From positions 1 through 64,000 of the forward strand of contig NW_019154064.1 of NCBI RefSeq assembly GCF_001653235.2: DNA of 64,000 nt, given 5' to 3'. Each line of letters starts with the position of its first letter. The first letter of the stretch is position 1. Position numbers and translations under genes: made by a program. Positions 11,591 to 19,869 of this stretch are shown piece after piece. This DNA is from Pochonia chlamydosporia 170 (taxonomy: Eukaryota; Ascomycota; Sordariomycetes; Hypocreales; Clavicipitaceae). The notes under the pieces were generated by a model, which did not search any database, was not told the DNA's origin, and saw only the letters and a program-made list of their open reading frames with translations.

Positions 11591-11633
11591 GTGTCCAGCT
11601 CGTTATGCTGTCCAGCTCGTTTTGCAATCACGT
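11591..11633 (-). repeat. Right terminal inverted repeat of pogo-1
   Basis: Reverse complement of the left repeat with one visible mismatch (gcaaaacg against gcataacg). It also holds two copies of the internal motif. Confidence 0.92.
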
Positions 11634-11699
11634 TAATCAATCAGTATCAGTAACATGGGTAATCAATCAATCAGTATCAGTATGGGCCTTATCAATCAG

Positions 11700-12866
11700 T
11701 ACTGCTTGTTGAGAAGTCTGAGAATAATGGTACTTCCTGTACGGAATCCCACCACCACTAGTATCTTAAGCGGCACTGATGAACCATAGGTCAACTGGCG
11801 TTTGACACTGTCTTTCGAAGATGGAGGTTTTAGAGACAATACCGCAGACACCACTTGTGGTCACTTCTCCCTCGAGCACCTTACTCCTCCAACCCTCCAA
11901 ATTGTCCGAAATATCATTTCCGACGTCATGCTCGACATCCCATATTACATGACCCCTAGATTTCACAAAAAAATGATAGATGCTGTCATCCGGGAAGCTA
12001 ACCGCGTCTACCATCTCTGGTGCATCAACAACCCGGGATTCGCGCATCGCGGGCGAGTGCACATAATCGGCCACTCCCTTGGCAGCGTCATGGCCATGGA
12101 CATCCTCTCGAATCAACCAACAAAAGTACACCAAGACCGGGATATCGCAAATTTGATACCCAATGAGTTACCGGCTGATCACCTTGTCTTCGACGTTTAC
12201 AATCTCTTCCTGGTGGGAAGCCCTGCTGGGTTGTTTCTTTTCCTCAATGGATCAAGTCTGGTCCCTCGCCAAGGGCGTAAAAACTCGGCTACAGAGGACC
12301 CGGATGACGGCATCTTGGTACACGTCGCCGGTAGGAGAGGTACCTATGGGTGCTTAGCTGTCGACAATGTATACAACATTGTTCACCCATGCGACCCCGT
12401 TGCTCTGTGTCTCAATGCCACAGTCGACGTAGACTATGCAGCAACACTAAAGCTAGCCTCCGTTCCCAGCGCTTCCATGCCTTGGTTCTCAACCCCTTCA
12501 TTCTGGCATTCAGCAACATCAATGGAAAAAGTCGGCGACAAGACGTTGGAACCAGTCAACGTAGCAGAATTAGGGCCGAGCGTGCAACAGAATGCTCACA
12601 ATTACACGCCCGAAGAGATCTCCGAACGTAAGGCTTTTGAGCTCAATGATAACGGTCAGATCGATTACATGCTCTCAGGGGTTGGCGGTCCACTTGAGGT
12701 GCAGTATGTTACAATGTTGACAGCGCATATGAGCTACTGGAGCAATCGCGATTTTGTACGAACGTTGGTGAGGGAAATCGGACGAAGGCCAGGCAGGGAG
12801 GGCACAATATTGAGCATGCGCGCCCAGCGAAAGGAGACTGTTCCAAGTTGTTCTGATAAAGCGTAA
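11700..12866 (+). pseudogene. DDHD-domain phospholipase (PA-PLA1 family), 5'-truncated
   Basis: The C-terminal part of an intracellular phosphatidic-acid-preferring phospholipase A1. The main exon is 11790-12866, reading VNWRLTLSFEDGG at its start. A short upstream exon ending ..IMVLP at 11738 joins across a 51-nt intron (11739-11789, gtacgg to atag) to give VLPVNWR, the expected family sequence. The lipase nucleophile motif GHSLGS is near main-exon residue 95. The DDHD region follows with VFDVYNLFLVGSP, HPCDPVA and a C-terminal HMSYW histidine. The N-terminal half expected in this family is missing, and upstream sequence is repeat-like (atcaatcagtatc) next to pogo-1. The remaining frame is undamaged, so truncation may be recent. 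Confidence 0.8.
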
Positions 12867-12960
12867 ATGAGACATTTCGATGTTTCGAGCTGCCCAAGTC
12901 TGAGGATCCAACCGAGGTCATTCATAGCACGATGGCCGTCGTGCAGATTGATCTCTTCTA

Positions 12961-13175
12961 CTCGTGCCACGCCCCACTTTATTGGCACTCCTAGGGCTCG
13001 CACCATCTAAAGATGGTGCTCATCACCGCTGCAGCCACTTCACCGCTACGGCCACTTTTTACCATCTCCAACTCTTTCTACATATATTGAACCACAACAA
13101 CACATTTGAAGAGCATTATGGTAATGCAATCAGTCGAGGCACGTATTCAGGAAGCTATTCAGCACCTACTCTGTC
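12961..13175 (+). mobile_element. pogo-2 family, 5' end fragment (terminal repeat plus start of transposase)
   Basis: Starts after a TA (12959-12960) with CTCGTGCCACGCCCCACTTT and contains the perfect palindrome gcaccatctaaagatggtgc (arms of 9, loop of 2). It then reaches a start region encoding MQSVEARIQEAIQHL, the beginning of a psq-type helix-turn-helix. Homologous ends lie at 31336-31810 and, inverted, at 46497-46568. The rest of the element is absent here. Confidence 0.75.
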
Positions 13176-14333
13176 AGTGTTGGCGGAAACGGGGGCCGTT
13201 TCCACAATTCTGCCAATCACGTTCGCGCTGCATGGCCCCTGTTGCCCTCTGTTTGGAAACGGAGCGCGTTTCCATGCAAACTGGTCGGACCGCGTCCAGC
13301 TTGTAACGGAAACGCGCCCCGGTTCTGATGCCGAAACTAGACCAGACCAGACGGACTACTGCCAATACTTTACATCATACATACAGACTTGCTTGGGAGT
13401 GAGATAAAGCTGGCATGGCTGTAGCATGTTAAACAGAGCGAAAGCAGCATGATGTTTTCTGTAATCACCTGGGCCTGCCAAGCAAACACCTCGTTCACGA
13501 CTCACAAGCCAAACGTTCAAGAGCTGCGCTACTGCACCAACGCCTCGCCCAAATCGTCCAAAAGTTGGTGACGGTTGGAGTTCTCTCCACTTTTTCTGCA
13601 CGCGTTTCCCGCGTCTTTATTGCGGAAAAGGGGTCTTTATGTCTGAAGAATTTAGTCTGAAAGATCCGCCACTTTATACCCCACTCCCACACAAATACTA
13701 GGGTGTTCAGACTGAATTCTTTGTCTGTGCTCGTAGGCGTAGGGGCCTGTCCCTTGGGAAACGACGGGGCCTGCCCAGGTTGGGAAGCCGGGGGCAATGT
13801 TAGGGCGACAGTGACAGGGACTGGTGCAGCCCTCCATACCAATTATGGTGACTTCCACATGCATCTCTTCCCAGAATGGCAGCGAAGACGGTCGAAAATT
13901 TCGTCCCTTGCGGGACCCAATTGTTTATTACTACGAAAAAGACGGTACGTGGTCACGGTACCATCCACCACCCCGGACTTCCCATACTAAGACCCCTGTC
14001 CACTGGAACTAACAATTGACAGCCCCGGCCCAGGCTTGGCCGTCTCCAGTGATCCAAGCATGGAGATGGGTGTAGATGCGCGGCTTTTGTGCATTTACGC
14101 TCTCCCGAGATCTATAAACCATTTCCTGCTCTCTCTTTTGCCCTAGGCTTGGCTAGTTATAAATTTTACCCTCCTCTGCCGTTTGTAGTTTTCCCTTCTT
14201 CTTTGTTTCCTCAAAACAATAGACAGCAATGCTCAACTCCTGCTCAACTCCTGCTCTTAGGTAGGTATAATCATCCATCAAGAGTCGGGAGTGTATATCG
14301 CACTCATGCTCAACAGTCATTATTCAGCACACG
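13176..14333. other. Spacer with repeated GGAAACG/CGTTTCC palindromes
   Basis: No gene recognised. Between about 13184 and 13320 the motif pair GGAAACG...CGTTTCC occurs twice as short palindromes (13187-13205 and 13255-13275 approximately) and once as a half-site. This looks like repeat-end or regulatory-palindrome structure. Several open frames of 80-115 codons overlap on both strands at 13495-13990, but none shows a recognisable domain. A TATAAA-like site at about 14114 precedes the small gene at 14334. Confidence 0.4.
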
Positions 14334-14661
14334 ATGAGCGACGCCAACGGATATACCGTGGATCCATCGACGGCCGTGGGCATTGTTTTTGGGTTAGTCA
14401 GCGCAGGACTTGCGCTGTTTACGATAGTCATTTCATGGCGCCAGTTGAAGGTTTCCATGTTTGCGGCCTTTACATTGCCGAGATTGTGGCCTGTTGTGAG
14501 CAATTGAGCATATATACAATGTACTGTAAATGGTTTGGTTGACTTTGCATCCACAGCAGGCCGCTCAACAACCCGCAGCGCCTGCGGTCGACCCCGCCCC
14601 ACTCACTTTCAATATGGCTGCTCAATTAGAAGGGGGAAGGACAGAGACGCAAACCGCCTAG
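14334..14661 (+). CDS. Predicted small single-pass membrane protein, two exons
   Basis: I do not recognise this gene. Exon 1 (14334-14495) starts MSDANGYTVDPSTA and carries one clear transmembrane helix (AVGIVFGLVSAGLALFTIVI, residues 14-33), followed by positive residues (WRQLK). An intron at 14496-14556 (gtgagc to ccacag) joins in phase 0 to exon 2 (14557-14661), giving 88 aa that end in a Pro/Ala-rich then polar tail (QAAQQPAAPAV). Unspliced, the frame stops two codons after the donor, so the splice extends the protein. The match of splice sites and frame is the main support. Expression evidence is needed to exclude chance. Confidence 0.45.
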
Positions 14662-15079
14662 CTGCCGAGTATATGGAGCCGGAAGCTGTACAATATGCCG
14701 AGAAAGTATAAAATTCCATCTTGTCGCATATCAAGTCACTAGTGGCAGGTGGTAGTGGACTCTACTGCCCACATCTGCGAGCGCCTCGAAACATTGCACC
14801 CGGAAAGTCAAACCTTCCCCCACTTGGCAGCCATAGATATGTGACTTACCACAGGCTGAGATACGTTGACCAGCGTAGTGTTGGATACCTATTACATGTC
14901 TACAATATCAAATGGTGATGCAGTCAATATTCTCGAGACAGGAAGAGAGGGGGGGTTTGTTTGCGTTGGGGGTTTCTCCTGCAAATTCCATTCTCCTCAG
15001 TGAAAACGAGATATACATGTGGTCATGGCCAAAAGGCCAAAACATTTGTACACCATTCCATGCCCATTCCTGTGCAGTC
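14662..15079. other. Intergenic, nothing recognised
   Basis: Convergent spacer between the small membrane-protein gene and the SUR7-like gene. No repeat end or coding signal seen. Confidence 0.5.
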
Positions 15080-16104
15080 TCAAAAGTAGTAAATAACTGG
15101 AACAAACTCCACCGTACCGGCCACCGCCTCCGCACACCCAACAACACATAAAACCAGCGAAATCACCACGAGCGGGATCGACACCGCAACCAACACCGTT
15201 GTCGCCAACAGCGCTGGCATCGACAAAGCACGCACGGCGAAGGTGCTCAGCAACAACCAGAAACCGACCCCTAACACCGCCTTTCCGTCGATATCGTGCT
15301 GGTGATCCTGCATGATGTACGACCCGGCCTCGTGGTTCATGATTCCCAGGTAGATGCCCAGACATGTGACGAGGAGGATCTCATCCACCAGCCCCGGGAA
15401 GAAGACGGGCAAGGCGAACGCGGAGACACTGAATAGCGCGACAGCGGTGGTGGCGATGTTGAGGACGATGCAGATGGCGAGAAGCGCGAGGAGGGCGGAG
15501 GCAAGGCGGTTGTTGTAGGCGTGGTCGACGGGGTTTGAGGCGATGACGTTGAGGCAGTGGGCTATGGTGGAGTTGGAGGAGCCTGGGGGTCTTGGAGTCG
15601 TGGTGTTTGCGGAAGCAGCGAGGTTGAGGTCGGACTCGAACATGTCAATCCAGTTCAGGGATGGGTGGCCGGGAGGCGAGGATTCGCAGGTGGCAGAGCC
15701 GTCTTTGACTCTGCATGCGCCTAAAGGAGAATGAGTTGGCGGGTAAGGCATGTTTGAAAGCGTCGGGTGTGAGTATTGAGGACGCACCTGCCAGACCCGT
15801 CTTGTATAAGTCAGGGATGACGGAGATGCCAGCTTTGACGCAATCTTCCCCAAACGACGCCGTCAGGAGCGTGTGGTCGGCATTGATGAGGCTGTACTTG
15901 CTCTCAGCAGAGGTACGGCACCCGCTGAGCACGCACAATGTGAGGGCGAAGATGGCTGCTCGTTGTTGAAGGAAATTGTTAGTTCATTGAACTGGATAGG
16001 GTTGTGCCAGGGATCCTTGGAGATTGGTTGACCAAGGACATGTTCGTACCGGTATTGCACACAAAAAGCCAGGCGTGGGAAAATCCAAACGAGAGCCCCT
16101 TCAT
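15080..16104 (-). CDS. Four-transmembrane cortical membrane protein (SUR7/PalI- or claudin-like)
   Basis: Three exons: 16050-16104, 15788-15955 and 15080-15720, with introns 15956-16049 (gtacga...gag-cag) and 15721-15787 (gtgcgt...tttag). All phases fit and give 287 aa. Residues about 8-32 form an N-terminal membrane segment (AWLFVCNT joined to AIFALTLCVLSGC). A roughly 100-residue outside loop follows with paired cysteines (GACRVKDGSATCES). Three more hydrophobic helices then follow (LASALLALLAICIVLNIAT; VFFPGLVDEILLVTCLGIYL; ALLATTVLVAVSIPLVVISL). This layout, one helix, an extracellular loop and three helices, is that of the fungal SUR7/PalI group, which acts at cortical patches or in pH sensing. 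The family call rests on topology and loop cysteines, not on a diagnostic motif. Confidence 0.65.
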
Positions 16105-17113
16105 GCCGGCTGAGAAGCTAGGTTGAGTATCTGGAGGGGAGCACTTGACGGTGGTATACCAGACTTCAGAGTATGCACATGAGAGTCAAAGACGCCGCCG
16201 GTTTATATAGTGGGGTTGAAGAGCACGGCTGCACCGCTGGAACCTCCGTGCGGTTCTACTATCCCGACCTTTCTCGCGCGGCTCCCTTATTCAACGCCGT
16301 TCGGTACACGCTTCTACTGTGCATGCATCAAGGCTCGAGCCAGACCTATGGCATAACATAATTCGGTCGCTTTGATCCACCTGAGACGCTCAGCCGCTTG
16401 GGGCCTCCGCACTATAATACAGCAAGCCACCACCTGAACCATCATTATCTCCATTGGATCACCACAAAGCCCCACTTGCCGTTTCCCAATCGAAAGCCCC
16501 TGCTGCACGCAGGCGCGCGCGTAGATTGCTTTTTATAGCTTGGCAGACATCCTCATACAGTGATTGATTAAACTCTTAACTAGCTCTATTTTTAAGGGCT
16601 GATACTAGCAGAAAGCCGCGTTAGCCTTGGTTTCAATCCCTTGTCAAGGCATCTACGCGGCGCTACTAGCGTGGTGTATATATGGTAGGGGAGATGAGCT
16701 CCAAAGTTGCATTAATGTGTATATAATGAAATACATGATAAACATCCCTACAAATTTAGAAAAGGTAAGCTATTGTGAGCTTTTTGCCCAGAAAAGGAGC
16801 CAACTTGTAAAAGGCTCGATGCTGTGGATCGCGCGCTTACATCTAACACGTACCTGCACCTACGTTTCAGGTTAATGTTGAAGCACCAATGATGGCTCTT
16901 CTAAACTCACATAATCCTATTGCATCAGTGGGCTATGAAAACAGGTAGGTTTCACATCTACCGCCAAGAAATATTAGCATGTGCGCTACATGTAACCCTT
17001 GGTCAAACCGAGAGACTACGCTCACGACTAGTGGCTCACAGTCACCTTCTTTACAAGTTCTCTCTGCGGTTGCTGAGCAATTGCATCAGTGAAGTGGTTC
17101 AGTTTGAACCTTT
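16105..17113. other. Intergenic, nothing recognised
   Basis: About 1 kb of mostly AT-rich DNA upstream of the SUR7-like gene, presumably including its promoter. Small open frames only, and no repeat end identified. Confidence 0.5.
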
Positions 17114-18336
17114 TTACTCTACTTCGAAGTTGCGGACTGCCGAATAAGCTGCGTCGCAGGTACACCACAGCCACAACGGCTCAATGTGTCTCCAAACATC
17201 TTCTAGATATTCATAGGGTACATAATGATGCATGTCCATATCGTTTTGCACCTGCCCAGAGCATGCTTCTCTTCGCCGGCTGTGAGCCTTAGTCGTGACA
17301 TCATCAAAAGACCGAGGATGGTGTTGTATAACATCAGGTGGACAGTTGGAACGGATGGCTGGCAAAAACAGTTCATCCATCCAAATGCGACGCTCGTTGT
17401 TTGTGAGGTTCGATGTCGTTCGGTTGGCGTGTGTTATTTCGGGGAAAAAGATGTATACGCTAAGATGAGGCGATTGATGGCCGCTACCCAGTCTAAGATG
17501 GGGGATCATGTGCAGAGGTTTCCCATCATGGAAAAGGTGAACACTGGACTGGATGTTTCTGGATGCTGGAGCAAGATACGAAACGAACAACCCTCTGTTT
17601 ATGGATAGACAAGAGGCCCAGCAAAAGGTACTGTCCACATCCCATGTAAGTTGCACGATAGGGACGACATGCTGACTTTTTCGAAGCATACACAAGGTTG
17701 CCTGTCTCCACCGGCCAATATCGCACACCAGTCAAGATCATCATTATCATGATAGCCTATTTGAGACGGGCCTGGAGATGAAGGGCTGAGGGCGTCCGGA
17801 ACGCCAAGTTCTTTCCAGTAACAGGCCATTTGTTCAAGGCTGAACCTATTATTGGCTTCTGGACCTGGACGACGCTCTTCAGGTTCGCAGCCACACCGGC
17901 GGCTCCAAACATTCTCCAGGAATTCCTTTGCTGACCGAGAACTGGCCTCAATCGCACAAGGGTGATTATCCGGCACTTTTCGAACTTCGGCACCTAAGTC
18001 CCAAGCCGACTCTGATTGGGAGTCTGACACCACATCGTTGCCAGTGATAAATATAGTGTCTGAGTCGTTTGCGTTGCTATGGTCGTTCAGAAAAGCAGGG
18101 GATCCGCCACCTGCTTCTTCTTCTCTGCGTGAGACATCTCTTTGGTTGCCATGGCCTGCGTTTCCGAAATGGTCCATGCTTCGGTCTTCTGTCTCGTTTA
18201 GCGGGTTGGGTAGTGCAACGGTTGTTGCCAGCTCCGTAGAGTGGTACCCACAACTACCATCCTCCTCCATCGTTGCGGATCGTCCCACACCAAGCTCGGG
18301 GCTGGCCGACTTCTCGTCGTCTTGGTCTCCACCCAA
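17114..18336 (-). pseudogene. Unrecognised fungal protein gene with one frameshift
   Basis: Two minus-strand frames belong to one protein. The N-terminal frame (18336-17599) is acidic, serine-rich and low-complexity. It becomes structured from FSLEQMACYWKELGVPDALS to LDWCAILAGGD. The C-terminal frame (17728-17114) continues with DVDSTFCWASCLSINRGLFV, LAPASRNIQSSVHLFHDGKP, LRLGSGHQSPHLSVYIFFPE and YVPYEYLEDVW. The switch point lies near 17645-17652, between ..SCNL in frame one and DVDST in frame two. A branch site and acceptor (tactaac...tggcag) at about 18337-18358 suggest an upstream exon that I could not find. I know no function. A one-base assembly error would restore the gene, so 'pseudogene' is provisional. 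Confidence 0.6.
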
Positions 18337-18959
18337 GCTGCCATTATAAGTTAGTAGAATGATGGGTCAGGTCAGTGGCTCAATGGATTGGTCAACGGAT
18401 GATCCCCCAAGTCACACGATTCATGTTCCAACCCCCAAGTGATGCTGTCGCTACCGCAGTGCCATTGATTGATGAGGCGCCATCTCAAGTACGCCTCTAC
18501 CCTTTTTGCATCGCGTTTATTCACGAAATGCGAAGCGCAATAACTTTCTCCAAATTATAACTAAGCTTAATAAAAATTACATAAACGTAGTCTCTAGCCT
18601 TCAGAGACTATAATTGCGTGATTTTAAAGAGCTTTGAAGCGCTTCTGTTGTTAATGCGTAACGACGAATTGGTCAATGGCATATCAACCTCATGTGATAT
18701 GATGACGGTTCTGCCCATATCATATGAGATGACCTTCGAAAATGTAATAATATATGGTAACAGCACACTATCTTACACACTGCATCACAGTGCTAAGGTT
18801 CTTTACTTGTTATTTCAAGATACGTGCACGAAATGATAACATATTGGTCGTGTACTATCTAACACACTGCAGACAGGTATGTTGACCTTTTTGCTGCTGT
18901 AGTACGATACATAGAACCTCACCCATTTGACAATAAACCACAAGAGTAGCACCAAAGTC

Positions 18960-19330
18960 CTGCTTTCTTCACGAAGCACGTAAGAATAACTTTGACTGGG
19001 ATAAAAATGCAAACCACAAGTCCCTCGCTTCCATTCAATGCTTTCAATTCCCATGCGGTTCCTACGGTCCGTAATGGCGATTTTCGTACCCAAAACAGGC
19101 GTTCTGGCTCCGCCGTTGTTGCCAGAATGGACAGCACATCTAGGGCCGTAATCGATAGAGCTGGGTAAGACTTCCTCTGAGTAGGCTCAAGCCGCCAGGA
19201 TCGTGGGTCCGTCACTTCTGGTACTATTGGAGCAAGAAGATACTTGGTGTATTCTTCGCCCGATGCTGTGGACCCGGCTCTGCCTGGCCCGGAGCTTCGG
19301 TGTCGGACCAGTCCGACCTGCGTAAATTAC
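18960..19330 (-). pseudogene. hAT transposase C-terminal relic
   Basis: The minus strand encodes EEYTKYLLAPIV, then WRLEPTQRKSYPALSITAL and LSILATTAEPERLF, the classic hAT dimerisation block. After a one-base deletion near 19090 the frame moves to ITDRRNRMGIESIE. The rest of the transposase is absent. It is a different lineage from the intact hAT gene at 7388. Confidence 0.75.
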
Positions 19331-19401
19331 TTCATTTTGCCTAAGATGCCACGCAGCAGCAACATGGTCGCGAGCTCGAGGCTCGCCTCGAGCTTGCTTT
19401 C

Positions 19402-19485
19402 TCCTTTTCTTCCTTAGCTTTAGATAGACAATTGTACGGCACCCTTATGTTGAACAAACAGCGGCTCAGCCTCTCACACTGACCA
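19402..19485 (-). repeat. Repeat E copy 1
   Basis: About 84 bp nearly identical to the inverted copy at 44341-44423, sharing gtgccgtacaattgtcta and gctaaggaagaaa. It lies beside a hAT relic here and beside a dynamin fragment in the other copy. The source element is unknown. Confidence 0.75.
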
Positions 19486-19654
19486 AGGCTAGTCCCCTTC
19501 TTCTGCTACGCCCACTTCTGGAAAAAGTTCTTGACCGCATGAACTGATTCTGACATCTGAGTAGGGACTGTAACTTCAATGGATTTATATTCTTTAGTCC
19601 AGAAATCCAGCATTTGATTCCGACAAGGTGCCCGCCAGTGCAGTGATCTCATTG

Positions 19655-19745
19655 GACCGGAGGGCCATTGGACTGGATTTGGATGGATTGGATTTGGCTA
19701 GACTGGATCTGCCTTAGAATAGAATTGGACTGGACTGGATCAGGG
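19655..19745. repeat. Low-complexity (ttgga/ctgga) repeat tract
   Basis: Irregular repetition of ttggactgga and ttggattgga units over about 90 bp. Confidence 0.7.
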
Positions 19746-19869
19746 ACTTTGGGCCGTCCTACGACTACAGACAAATCCAACTCTACTACGGTTGCATGCA
19801 TCGCCTTAAGCACGCTGCACTCGTGAATGACGCTCAACTAGAGCAGATGTGCGTGCCTACGTCATTGTA

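Larger units (their letters stand above)
9774..11633 (+). mobile_element. Fot1/pogo-type DNA transposon (pogo-1), 1,860 bp, TA target duplication
   Basis: The element is bounded by 43-bp terminal inverted repeats (left 9774-9816, right 11591-11633) that differ at about one position. TA dinucleotides flank both sides (9772-9773 and 11634-11635). Within each terminal repeat the motif cataacgagctggaca occurs twice, 17 bp apart, as expected for paired transposase binding sites. The length matches the 1.9-kb fungal Fot1/Pot2 class. Confidence 0.92.
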
